Shown here: positions 56,446-64,000 of the stretch, piece by piece | Position numbering within the stretch: the stretch's first letter is position 1 | How the letters are laid out: each line of letters starts with the position of its first letter | Assembly: GCF_001730295.1 (NCBI RefSeq) | Contig: NZ_MIKA01000047.1 | Span: 62,001-126,000, forward strand | DNA length: 64,000 nt | Source of the DNA: Enterococcus plantarum | GTDB taxonomy: Bacteria > Bacillota > Bacilli > Lactobacillales > Enterococcaceae | Reading direction: 5' to 3' | The notes under the pieces: generated by a model | Told to the model about the DNA's origin: nothing | The model's input: the letters and a program-made list of their open reading frames with translations, nothing else | Database searches by the model: none | Translations under genes and position numbers: made by a program

Positions 56446-57645
56446 ATGGAAAAACGTAAAACAAAGAAAACGGGTTTATTGTTAGTAGCATTATTTTTAG
56501 GGTATACTATGGTATATATCGACAAACTTTCAGTAGGGTATTCGCTGATTCCCATCTCAGAGGAATTTGGATTAGACCCAGCAGCGAAGGGTATGATCAT
56601 GAGTGCTTTTTTCCTTGGTTACGCAATTATGCAGATTCCGATGGGCTTAGTCATCAATAAAGTTGGCTCAAGAGTTGTGTTGATCGGTTCTGTTTTAGGA
56701 ATGGGTTTATTTTCATTCCTATTTGGTTTTGGAACATCGTTGATCATGTTTATGTCGTTACGCTTCTTAACTGGATTTTTAGCGCATTCAGGTTATGCAT
56801 CGTCAGCGAGTAAGGAAGTTACGATGAACTTTCCACCAGAGAAGCGAACCTTTGCACAAGGGATCTTATTATCATCCTCTGGTGTAGCAGGTTTTATTGG
56901 ACCATTAGCGTTATCACCAATTATTACAAATGCGGGTTGGAAAAATGCCTATATGCTTTTAACTGCCATGGCGGTAGTCATTGCTATTTTTCTAATTATC
57001 GCTATTCCTAGAAATGAAAAAGCAAAAGAAAAAGAAGAGGCCATTGTGACCAAAACGGAAAAGATTTCGATTTTAGTTATTTGGTCAGATATTCGAGTAT
57101 GGATTTTATTTTTAAGCTCATTCTTCATTAACTGCTTGTTATACGGACTCTCAAGTTGGGTACCAAGCTTTCTGACGGGGGAACGTGGTTTGGCACTAAA
57201 TGGTGCGGCTGTAATCAGTAGTGTGGGTGGTTTGTTCATGCTGATTGGTTCGATTGGCGGTAGTTATGTTGTCGGAAGATTTTTCCAACACAAGGAAAAG
57301 GCAGTCGTTGCAATCACGGCTATTTTAGGCACACTTTCAGCATTTGGTTCTTATTATATCGGTAATCTTGTTTTATTATCGATTGTAATGGGCTTGGCAA
57401 ACTTTTTCTTGATCATCTCATTTGTTACGATGATGAGCATCCCATTAAGAATCTTTGAAGGCGCTAAGTTTGCTCCAAGCTATGGCACACTAGCAACAGG
57501 AGGAATTCTCGGTGGATTTGTTTCACCGACTCTTATCGGAAAATTAGTGGAGCTGTCAAACGGTCAGTATATTTCAACATTTATTTTCTTTTTAGTGGTG
57601 GGCTTATTAACCGCCGTAACAATTATGTTTATTAAACAAAAATAA
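56446..57645 (+). CDS. MFS transporter (anion:cation symporter-like)
   Basis: A 399-residue twelve-helix major facilitator. YIDKLSVGYSLIPISEEFGLDPAAKGMIMSAFFLGYAIMQIP and GLVINKVGSRVVLIG carry the family loop between helices 2 and 3. A charged cytosolic loop splits the halves (RNEKAKEKEEAIVTKTEK). AAGGAGGG precedes the ATG. It lies 53 bases before an M20 amidohydrolase gene, so it may import the N-acyl or conjugated amino acid that the enzyme splits. Confidence 0.87.
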   Translation: MEKRKTKKTGLLLVALFLGYTMVYIDKLSVGYSLIPISEEFGLDPAAKGMIMSAFFLGYAIMQIPMGLVINKVGSRVVLIGSVLGMGLFSFLFGFGTSLIMFMSLRFLTGFLAHSGYASSASKEVTMNFPPEKRTFAQGILLSSSGVAGFIGPLALSPIITNAGWKNAYMLLTAMAVVIAIFLIIAIPRNEKAKEKEEAIVTKTEKISILVIWSDIRVWILFLSSFFINCLLYGLSSWVPSFLTGERGLALNGAAVISSVGGLFMLIGSIGGSYVVGRFFQHKEKAVVAITAILGTLSAFGSYYIGNLVLLSIVMGLANFFLIISFVTMMSIPLRIFEGAKFAPSYGTLATGGILGGFVSPTLIGKLVELSNGQYISTFIFFLVVGLLTAVTIMFIKQK

Positions 57646-57698
57646 TGCGATAGTTTCGTTCATTCTAATGAAAACTAAATTAAAGGGAGGAACCACCA

Positions 57699-58868
57699 AT
57701 GACAAACATTCAAGAACAAATGCCTCAAGCAGATATGATCAAATGGAGAAGACATTTACATCGTCATCCAGAATTATCATTTCATGAAGTTGAAACGGCA
57801 AAATATATCCAAAAGGTCTTAGCCGATTTTCCTAACTTAGAAGTTACCTCTTTAACGGAAAATAGTGTGATTGCTACTTTGAAAGGGAGTAAACCTGGCA
57901 AAACGATTGCTTTGCGAGCAGATATTGATGCATTGCCGATCATGGAAGAAGCGGATGTTGATTTCCCGTCCGAAAATCCAGGTGTCATGCATGCTTGCGG
58001 ACACGATACCCATACAGCAATGCTTTTGGGTGCTATTAAAGTTTTAAGCGGAATGCAAGACAAAATTGCAGGAACGGTGAAGTTTATTTTCCAACCGGCC
58101 GAAGAAGAACCACCGGGGGGAGCAAAATTACTAGTTGAAGCGGGTGTTATGGATGATGTGGATATGGTGTTCGGTCTACATATCGCGCCGAATATCCCTG
58201 TTGGTATGGTGGGGACTAGAAAAGGAGCAGCTAGCGCCGCTTCTGATGTCTTTACATTGAAAATCCAAGGAAAAGGCTCACATGGTTCAACCCCCGACTT
58301 ATCTGTTGACCCTATCATGATTGGAGTCGAAATCATCAATAATTTAAATAATATCGTCTCAAGAAATATTAGTCCTTTTGACAATGCCGTTATTTCAATC
58401 GGTGAATTTAATGCTGGAAAAACAGCCAATGTTATTCCGGATACAGCACAAATCCAAGGAACGGTTCGTACGAATAATAAAGAAGTTCGTCAGTTTATCA
58501 AAACACGAATTGAAGGAATTATTGATGGAATTTGTAAGATGTATGGAGCTAGTTATGACTTAGATTATTTACTAGGCTATAGTGAGGTCAATAATGATAG
58601 TGATGCAACAGATCTTGTTTTGGCAGCAGCTGAAAAAGTGGTCGGTAAAGAGCGAATATTTGAAGCGCCAAAAATGATGGGCGGTGAAGATTTCTCAGCA
58701 TACACAGATGTGAAGCCAGGATCATTCTTTATTTTAGGCGGTGGAACGGCGGCAGAAGGATGTGGCTATATGAACCATCATCCGAAATTCAAAATTATGG
58801 AGGAGTGCTTCCCAGTGGGTTCCGGGATGCATGCACAGCTTATTTTAGATATTTTGGGACAAGAATAA
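57699..58868 (+). CDS. M20-family metallo-amidohydrolase
   Basis: A 389-residue aminoacylase/hippurate-hydrolase-like enzyme. Metal ligands lie in VMHACGHDTHTAMLLGA (about residues 98-114), the catalytic Glu pair in FQPAEEEPPGGAKLLVEAGVMDD, His in FGLHIAPNIPVG and a C-terminal ligand in MMGGEDFSAY. The dimerisation domain is at about 180-295. AAAGGGAGG precedes the ATG. It probably cleaves N-acyl amino acids or related amides taken up by the adjacent MFS protein; the exact substrate is not readable. Confidence 0.92.
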   Translation: MTNIQEQMPQADMIKWRRHLHRHPELSFHEVETAKYIQKVLADFPNLEVTSLTENSVIATLKGSKPGKTIALRADIDALPIMEEADVDFPSENPGVMHACGHDTHTAMLLGAIKVLSGMQDKIAGTVKFIFQPAEEEPPGGAKLLVEAGVMDDVDMVFGLHIAPNIPVGMVGTRKGAASAASDVFTLKIQGKGSHGSTPDLSVDPIMIGVEIINNLNNIVSRNISPFDNAVISIGEFNAGKTANVIPDTAQIQGTVRTNNKEVRQFIKTRIEGIIDGICKMYGASYDLDYLLGYSEVNNDSDATDLVLAAAEKVVGKERIFEAPKMMGGEDFSAYTDVKPGSFFILGGGTAAEGCGYMNHHPKFKIMEECFPVGSGMHAQLILDILGQE

Positions 58869-58874
58869 ATTTGA

Positions 58875-58914
58875 TAAAAAGAACTTTAACGTCAGTGTTA
58901 AGGTTCTTTTTATC
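58875..58914 (+). terminator. Terminator of the MFS-amidohydrolase operon
   Basis: AAAAAGAACTTTAAC pairs with GTTAAGGTTCTTTTT (58876-58911, one wobble) across six bases, with T at the end. Confidence 0.88.
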
Positions 58915-59083
58915 TTCTAATTGTTAAAAGTAGGCATTAAATAAATACAAATAGTTGCGATTTTAATTACTTAAACGAAAAAATCGTATCTATTAAACAA
59001 TGAAAGAATCATAACGGAAACGTTAAAATGTAATAAATAACAAAAGAACGATACAACAGTAGCAAATACTAAAAAAAGGGTAA

Positions 59084-59371
59084 AATAAAGCCGAAGTAGA
59101 TGAAATCATCCGTTGGCTAACTGGCTATGACAAAATTTTATTGCAAAAGCAACTTGATGAAAAAGTCGATTTTGAAATTTTTTTTGAAGACGCACCAGAA
59201 ATGAACCCGAATGTTTCGTTGATCAAAGGTGTTGGTTGTGGCTATCGCGTTGAATATATCGAAGACAAGTTAATGCAGAAAATTCGTTATATGGATAAAC
59301 GGATTGATGAATTAGCTAAAGGAAAAACAATACAAAATAATAAAAATACAGTCTTATTGTTATCTAGATAG
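59084..59371 (+). pseudogene. DUF2200 family gene, N-terminally broken
   Basis: The open frame after a TAA at 59081 reads [22 protein letters not shown], then [20 protein letters not shown], then [20 protein letters not shown] and ELAKGK. This is the body of a DUF2200 protein. The usual first 30 or so residues (with an FASVYPLYV-type start) are missing, and two in-frame stops (59060, 59081) sit where they should be. No start with a ribosome binding site exists; a TTG at 59141 would drop half the domain. The C-terminal tail after LAKGK also looks unrelated. Confidence 0.75.
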
Positions 59372-59636
59372 TCGTTCGTATCTAGATAGATGAGGCTGTT
59401 TTTTAGCAATTTAGTAGATGAGGCAATACAAGTGTGAATTTAGTGTAATAACCTCAAAACTATATGGGGATACGTTGGCTTTTGTTCGATTTATTCGTAT
59501 GGTAATCTACTGATAACCCTTTAACTACAAAAAAGTATGAATATTCTATCAATAAAGAGCAACGTAACATCAAAATTGCTTTTTAAATCAGGCCTAGTAT
59601 GTGATATTTAAGAGAACACAGACAGGAGGGACTAAC

Positions 59637-59744
59637 ATGAAGAAAAAATTTTTTTACGATGGTCGAAGAAATCGCTTCTTTGGTGAAGGAAATGTCTCGA
59701 CAAACAAAGAAGTAAAGATAAAACTGAGTAGAATGGTCACATAG
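59637..59744 (+). CDS. Possible 35-residue basic peptide
   Basis: ATG 59637 follows CAGGAGGG by 6 bases, a strong site. It encodes MKKKFFYDGRRNRFFGEGNV then STNKEVKIKLSRMVT and stops. There is no signal peptide or membrane helix. The preceding stretch 59372-59636 contains no gene. It could be a real small protein or the start of a decayed gene. Confidence 0.35.
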   Translation: MKKKFFYDGRRNRFFGEGNVSTNKEVKIKLSRMVT

Positions 59745-59810
59745 TTTTTTATGTGAAATCATAAGAACATTTCATACATAAAAAACGTTTTGAAGGTAGG
59801 ATGACATTTT

Positions 59811-60011
59811 ATGGAGATAGGAAAATTGTTGAAAATCCGCAGAGAGCAAAAAGAGTTAACACAGCAGCAAGTTGCTGCAAAATTTCATGTAACGAGACAA
59901 ACAGTCTCACGTTGGGAAAATGAAAAATCGTATCCAAATATTGATACCTTGGTTGAACTAAGCTTGTTTTTTGATTTTTCTCTTGATGAAATTTTAAAAG
60001 GAACTGAGTAG
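59811..60011 (+). CDS. Short XRE-family DNA-binding protein
   Basis: A 66-residue protein made of one helix-turn-helix: MEIGKLLKIRREQKELTQQQ, then AAKFHVTRQTVSRWENEKSY and PNIDTLVELSLFFDFSLDEI. Relatives usually carry a C-terminal membrane or sensor part, which is absent here, so it may be truncated or a minimal regulator. AGGATG lies about 12 bases before the ATG, a middling site. Confidence 0.75.
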   Translation: MEIGKLLKIRREQKELTQQQVAAKFHVTRQTVSRWENEKSYPNIDTLVELSLFFDFSLDEILKGTE

Positions 60012-60086
60012 AATGATTATAAGAAGATTATTTGATTTATAGGCGTGAAATTTATACCTGATCAAAATCCTGTTCAATCAAAAGAT

Positions 60087-60138
60087 TAAGCCTAGATATG
60101 AGAGTAATGACTCTTGTGTGTAGGTTTTTTTTGTTTCA
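60087..60138 (+). terminator. Terminator downstream of the short XRE gene
   Basis: AAGCCTA pairs with TAGGTTT around an inner GAGAGT/ACTCTT stem, followed by a T-rich run. Confidence 0.7.
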
Positions 60139-60460
60139 GGGGATGTCTTCATGTTAAGTTGCTTGCTATTGGGCTTATTAACGATAGTTTTTTGATAAAG
60201 AGAATGGTGTGATAATAAAAAGCAATAGATTGTTCTTTTTAAAAAACAGGGAATGATGAGACATAATAATCTCTTACAGAAGAAGTAATTTTGCTAGAAA
60301 GAAAAATTTAATGAAATTCTTTGATCTATTTGAATATGTCACTCAATTTAATAACATAAATAAAAAACATTTGTTCTATATTAAAAAAATAGTTTATATT
60401 ATATAATAATAATTGCAATAAATAATATATAAGGAGAATAAATAAAAGGGGAAGTACGTA
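60139..60460. other. Promoter-containing gap before the V8-like protease gene
   Basis: No coding frame. Very A/T-rich from 60300 on. ATTATATAATAAT near 60400 contains a TATAAT -10. Two purine-rich sites (AAGGAG at 60431-60436 and AAGGGGA at 60446-60452) precede the start. Confidence 0.5.
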
Positions 60461-63040
60461 ATGAAAAAGGAGAAGAGTATGATAAAAAAATTGTTGTTAG
60501 TAAGTTTTTTAGGAATAATGTTGGTTGGTGGTTTTAGTCAAGCACATGCTGAAGAGTTAAAAGGTAATGAGTACGATTTTATAGAATATGATGTAAAAAC
60601 AAAAAAGGAAAAAGTAATCTCTTATAGTGATACCCTTTACGAGGGAATGCCTGAACAACTGGAAGCAAATTTTCCAACTAATTTGAGATCCAATAGAGAG
60701 TTAGGAATCATAGGTGAAGATGATCGAATAAAAGTTCAAAATACAAGTGAATCTCCGTATTCAGCTGTAGGGCAGTTTGAATATCCCGGTCATGTAGGCA
60801 GTGGGGCGTTGATCCAGAAGAACCTTGTATTGACTGCTGCCCATGTTGTTTGGAGTCAGCAATTTTTAACGGATGGTAAATTTGTTCCAGCACGTAATGG
60901 GTATGATGACAAAGCTTTTGGCGAAGCAAAAATTGAGAAAATCTATATTTTAAAAAAATATAAAGAAGCACCAACAAATGAAACAGACTTTGCTTTGGTG
61001 AAATTAGACAGAAATATTGGTGAGAAAACGGGTTGGTTTGGCTTGACTTATCAAGATAAAGTAGGGGATACCTTTGTGACTAGTGGTTACCCCGCATCAG
61101 TAAATAATCAGAGCGATTTCTGCATGTATACTGCTGCAAAAAGTATTGATGAGAAAATAACCTATCAAATGAATGGGAAAGAATATGAAATGAAATCTTG
61201 GGAAAAAGATCAAATTTTTACATTGTTTGATGGTACTAAAGGACAAAGTGGTTCTCCAATCTATGATTTAAATTCAAGAATAACTGGAGTACTCGCTGCA
61301 TATGTGACAAGTCCTGTAGAAAAGAAAACCCTGTATTCAATGGGATCAAAAATTTCTAAAGAAAAGTTTGCAATGATTCATACTATTTCAAATCAAGAAA
61401 ATGCTAATTATGTTCCTGTCGATACTATTGCAATAGAACCCAAAAAAGTTACGATGGGAATAGAAGATACGTATAAACTAGAGGCTGTTTTCTCGCCAAC
61501 AAATGCTACCTATCAAGGTGTGGAATGGAAAAGTTCCAGCAAATATGTGAGTGTCAATGAATTTGGTGAAGTTTCGGTGTTGTTTGATATATTAGGAACA
61601 GTAACAATTACTGCAACATCTATCGATAATGGAAAAACTGCAACTGCTGAGGTTACGATTGTTCCCGAGCGAATTCCTGTAGACACAGTGAAAATTCAAC
61701 CGGAGAACGTCTCTTTAAAAGTTGGTCAGAGTGAGCAGTTAACCGCAACGATTGTCCCTGAAAATGCGACAATCAATCAAATGAAATGGTCTTCTTCGGA
61801 CCCTTCTGTAGTAAGCATTTCAAAAGATGGAATGATTAAAGGAATACAGGTGGGCGAAGCGACGATCACCGTTATAACTGAAGATAATAAAGAAGCTGTG
61901 AGTACAATCCGTGTGACAGAAGAAGATGGACGGTACGGAACTGTTCCGTGGTGGTGGGATGAGGAGTCAGAGACTTTGACTTTTGGCGGTGGAGAATTTC
62001 CTGATTCATTTCAGTCATATCTTTACGGTGTTGAAAATTCAGCACTATTGAATGGGAAAAAGATAAAACAAATTACATTTACTGAGCCAGTTAAAGCTGC
62101 CAAATATTCAAGGGGAGTATTTCAATATTTATCCTCTTTAAAATCAATTAATAATCTAGGGTTACTTGATACATCTGGTGTTATAGATATGCAGTGTATG
62201 TTTTCTGGAGCTAGTAGCTTAACCGAGTTGGATATATCTAATTGGGATGTTTCTAAGGTGAAAACTATGGCTGGAATGTTTTCTGAAGCGAAAAGTCTAG
62301 TAAGCTTAGATGTTTCTAAATGGGATACTTCCAATGTACAACACATGAATGATATGTTCTTTCAAGCTTATAATTTATTAAATTTAGATGTTTCCAACTG
62401 GGATACTTCTAATGTGGTTCATATGAGTAGAATGTTTTTCGATGTTTACAAAATAAAAAGTCTAAACGTTTCAAATTGGAATACATCTAATGTGACGAAC
62501 ATGGATTCAATATTTCAACGTGCACGTTCCTTATCAGATTTAAATGTAAGTAACTGGGATACCTCTAATGCGAAATACATGAATAGCATGTTTAGAGAAA
62601 CAAATCATTTAAAGAATCTTGATTTAAGCAAATGGAATACCAGTAACGTAATAAATATGAATCGTATGTTCGCTTCTGCGCATAATTTAAAAAATTTAGA
62701 TCTAAGTAACTGGAATATAAGTAATGTAAAAAATCTAGATTCTATGTTCAGTTACGCAAGAGGTTTAACAAGCTTAGATATAAGTAATTGGGATACTAGT
62801 AATGTCATAAATATGAATGCTATGTTTGATTATGCAACTGATTTAGCTAGCCTCACGTTAGGGGAGAAAAGTATCTTTAACTCATCTGTTAAATTATATG
62901 AACCTAGGAAATCAACATATACTAGTAATTGGACTGGTAACTGGATACAAGGAAACCAAAAATATCAATCAAGTGATGAATTTATGACAAAATATGATGG
63001 TACAGCACCAGGGACGTATAAAAGAGAAGTACAAAACTAA
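60461..63040 (+). CDS. Secreted V8-like serine protease with Big_2 and BspA/DUF285 repeats
   Basis: An 859-residue secreted protein. The signal peptide ends at AHA30. A glutamyl-endopeptidase (V8) type domain spans about 95-310 with the full triad: H128 in VLTAAHVV, D176 in NETDFALVKLD and S263 in GTKGQSGSPIYD. Two Big_2 Ig-like domains follow (about 327-405 and 410-485). From about 540 there are at least eight 24-25-residue repeats of the form LDxSNWDTSNVxxMxxMF, the BspA/DUF285 type. There is no LPXTG. The start may be ATG 60461 or ATG 60479 (AAGGAG 6 bases upstream); both leave the signal peptide intact. Host-protein cleavage with adhesion is a reasonable inference. Confidence 0.88.
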   Translation: MKKEKSMIKKLLLVSFLGIMLVGGFSQAHAEELKGNEYDFIEYDVKTKKEKVISYSDTLYEGMPEQLEANFPTNLRSNRELGIIGEDDRIKVQNTSESPYSAVGQFEYPGHVGSGALIQKNLVLTAAHVVWSQQFLTDGKFVPARNGYDDKAFGEAKIEKIYILKKYKEAPTNETDFALVKLDRNIGEKTGWFGLTYQDKVGDTFVTSGYPASVNNQSDFCMYTAAKSIDEKITYQMNGKEYEMKSWEKDQIFTLFDGTKGQSGSPIYDLNSRITGVLAAYVTSPVEKKTLYSMGSKISKEKFAMIHTISNQENANYVPVDTIAIEPKKVTMGIEDTYKLEAVFSPTNATYQGVEWKSSSKYVSVNEFGEVSVLFDILGTVTITATSIDNGKTATAEVTIVPERIPVDTVKIQPENVSLKVGQSEQLTATIVPENATINQMKWSSSDPSVVSISKDGMIKGIQVGEATITVITEDNKEAVSTIRVTEEDGRYGTVPWWWDEESETLTFGGGEFPDSFQSYLYGVENSALLNGKKIKQITFTEPVKAAKYSRGVFQYLSSLKSINNLGLLDTSGVIDMQCMFSGASSLTELDISNWDVSKVKTMAGMFSEAKSLVSLDVSKWDTSNVQHMNDMFFQAYNLLNLDVSNWDTSNVVHMSRMFFDVYKIKSLNVSNWNTSNVTNMDSIFQRARSLSDLNVSNWDTSNAKYMNSMFRETNHLKNLDLSKWNTSNVINMNRMFASAHNLKNLDLSNWNISNVKNLDSMFSYARGLTSLDISNWDTSNVINMNAMFDYATDLASLTLGEKSIFNSSVKLYEPRKSTYTSNWTGNWIQGNQKYQSSDEFMTKYDGTAPGTYKREVQN

Positions 63041-63054
63041 AACGGTTATCCGAA

Positions 63055-63087
63055 AATAGGAGCACGGCATTAGTGCTTCTATTTTTT
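63055..63087 (+). terminator. Terminator of the protease gene
   Basis: AATAGGAGCAC pairs with GTGCTTCTATT (one wobble) across seven bases, then TTTTTT. Confidence 0.88.
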
Positions 63088-63104
63088 GTAAGATTACGAT
63101 TTTA

Positions 63105-63147
63105 TAAACTAGGAACACTCAACGAAGTGAACCTAGTTTATTTTTTC
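63105..63147 (-). terminator. Hairpin between the protease gene and the convergent small gene
   Basis: TAAACTAGG (63105-63113) pairs with CCTAGTTTA (63132-63140). A T run follows on the forward strand and an A/T-rich tail on the reverse, so it may serve as the terminator of the small reverse-strand gene. Confidence 0.55.
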
Positions 63148-63153
63148 CCAACA

Positions 63154-63447
63154 TCACTTCGTCAAAAATTCACCCACAATTTTTCTCTCCCCATCCAACT
63201 TCCTAACCTTCTCCTCCTCAATCTCCATCAACCTAATAAACTCCTCAAAAAAAGCATGAAACAAATGCCCACAAGCATAATACTCCTTCACAACCTTTTT
63301 CTTATTAATCGGCCCTTTCCGAAACTGAAAAAAATGATCCAACACAGCAAGCGGCTCCTCCCAAGACTGCAACCGATCCAACGTATGCTGCAAATCCGTA
63401 ATATCCTGATAAGGAATCACCTTTAAACTCTGACCTTCTTTTTTCAT
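63154..63447 (-). CDS. Hypothetical 97-residue protein
   Basis: Not recognised. GGAGG lies 9 bases before the ATG at 63447, a good site. The sequence is soluble and helical, with several aromatic and charged runs (LQHTLDRLQSWEEPLAVLDHFF, YYACGHLFHAFFEEFIRLME). One Cys and two His are clustered (CGHLFH) but no known metal motif is evident. Base composition is C-poor on its coding strand, as for neighbours. Confidence 0.65.
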   Translation of the reverse strand: MKKEGQSLKVIPYQDITDLQHTLDRLQSWEEPLAVLDHFFQFRKGPINKKKVVKEYYACGHLFHAFFEEFIRLMEIEEEKVRKLDGERKIVGEFLTK

Positions 63448-64000
63448 AATCCATTTCCTCCTTGTTTTACAAATATTCTTACAACCAGTAACACGAAGCG
63501 CTGAACAATAACATTCAACGCCTCATACACGCATTACATTTATCTGTACATTGACTTAGGCAACTATTTAAACAAACCAGTGATAGAAACGACTTATGTC
63601 TGATTTTTCCAAGTCTTGCTGATGTTTCCATCACTTTCTTCTCAAAGCAAAACAAAAAACGCTATTGTAGTAATCAGTGAGAAAAAGCCAGCTTTTCGAC
63701 AACTTCCCAAAAATGCTTCAATACGAAAAGCGTATTGCTTCATTTTTAGTCCAGTTGCTCAAACCTTAACGACTTTTTATCATCCTAACTTAACCACCAA
63801 TACCGTCATCAATCTCCTAGATAAAGCCCAAACCCTCCATAAAATCCAAATTCCCAACCAAAATTTTCCAGACAGACTAGAAAATCCCAGTAAAATTAGG
63901 TACAATAAAAAGAGCTAGTGCTTTTGTGCTAGCAATTGGCAACTTGTATAGATAGGTGGTACTGTCTATGCAAGGCTTCATCATGTGATTGCTGTCAGAT
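63448..64000. other. Unassigned right end of the window
   Basis: About 550 bases with no gene I can support. An open frame of 100 codons (63616-63918, forward) lacks a ribosome binding site and has the C-rich strand bias of a non-coding strand. There is an imperfect hairpin (AGTGATAGAAAC at 63579 with GTTTCCATCACT at 63624) and a CAATACG/CGTATTG palindrome near 63720. A TACAAT at 63901 is followed by a GCTAG/CTAGC hairpin (63914-63933), which could be the 5' end of an RNA continuing beyond the window. Confidence 0.4.

Noticed and set aside
57782-58429. 215-codon reverse frame opposite the M20 amidohydrolase
   Set aside because: The forward gene has complete catalytic motifs and a strong ribosome site. 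The reverse frame is a codon-bias shadow without recognisable motifs.
63616-63918. 100-codon forward frame at the right end
   Set aside because: No ribosome binding site, no recognisable domain, and strand composition opposite to the neighbouring genes. Possibly degenerate mobile DNA, but nothing identifies it.
63901-63933. Promoter and 5' hairpin of a type I toxin-antitoxin RNA
   Set aside because: TACAAT and a hairpin are present, but no -35, no toxin frame and no convergent RNA can be seen before the window ends.

Overview
The window is a low-GC Firmicutes chromosome segment, almost certainly from an Enterococcus close to the E. faecalis group. The evidence is gene content and order: a comG operon followed by a YtxK-like methyltransferase and ackA, rsmE next to a DeoC-like gene and rel, a T-box-controlled hisS-aspS pair, and cggR-gap-pgk-tpiA-eno. 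AGGAGG-type ribosome binding sites and many U-tailed hairpin terminators fit this. The species cannot be fixed from the sequence alone.

Layout. 1-1.2 kb: 3' end of a large secreted SdrD-B/Big_2/PA14 protein. 1.3-3.9 kb: BceAB-type ABC transporter. 3.9-4.4 kb: decayed IS3-family remnant. 4.4-4.9 kb: nucleoside-deoxyribosyltransferase-like protein. 5.1-6.2 kb: rlmN. 6.2-8.8 kb: reverse-strand group of LysR regulator, DeoR regulator and a TPR-like membrane protein. 9.0-14.8 kb: a complete L-ascorbate utilisation operon, ulaG-C-A-B-D-E-F, with two large intergenic hairpins around ulaB. 15-16.3 kb: APC transporter, then a gene-free stretch holding two candidate small RNAs. 16.8-20.5 kb: comGA-GG. 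20.8-23 kb: methyltransferase and ackA. 23-25.5 kb: universal stress protein, small membrane protein, a probable 6S RNA and rarA, all on the reverse strand. 25.8-32.2 kb: 3-methyladenine glycosylase, DUF3013, prmA, rsmE, DeoC-like, rel, dtd. 32.3-35.2 kb: a carnitine/choline acyltransferase-family enzyme (rare in bacteria) and an aldo-keto reductase. 35.3-39 kb: T-box, two identical 76-bp direct repeats, hisS-aspS. 39-41 kb: ankyrin-repeat lipoprotein and YitT-family protein. 41.2-47.1 kb: glycolytic cluster. 47.4-48.3 kb: a two-gene unit with toxin-antitoxin-like architecture. 48.7-51.7 kb: aldehyde dehydrogenase, XRE membrane regulator, DUF975 protein. 51.8-56.1 kb: DUF4822 lipoprotein, sensor kinase, response regulator, FMN-binding-like lipoprotein. 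56.4-58.9 kb: MFS transporter with M20 amidohydrolase. 59-60 kb: broken DUF2200 gene and a short XRE gene. 60.4-63 kb: a secreted V8-like protease fused to Big_2 and BspA/DUF285 repeats. 63-64 kb: one small reverse gene, then no convincing gene.

Most of the window is ordinary core genome. The least explained items are: (i) an 11-bp-period GTTTA direct-repeat promoter architecture shared by the ankyrin lipoprotein and the DUF4822 lipoprotein, the latter next to an OmpR-type two-component system, suggesting a small envelope regulon; (ii) a 55-residue protein overlapping a GNAT-domain protein, a candidate toxin-antitoxin pair; (iii) the protease-DUF285 fusion; (iv) the carnitine acyltransferase homologue; (v) a LexA-like box between the divergent repair genes rarA and the glycosylase gene; (vi) the 76-bp duplication between the T-box and hisS; (vii) the overlapping GAC/CAU in the T-box specifier region. 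Starts were moved from the longest open frame wherever a ribosome binding site decided otherwise. All family calls rest on reading motifs by eye; no database search was run.
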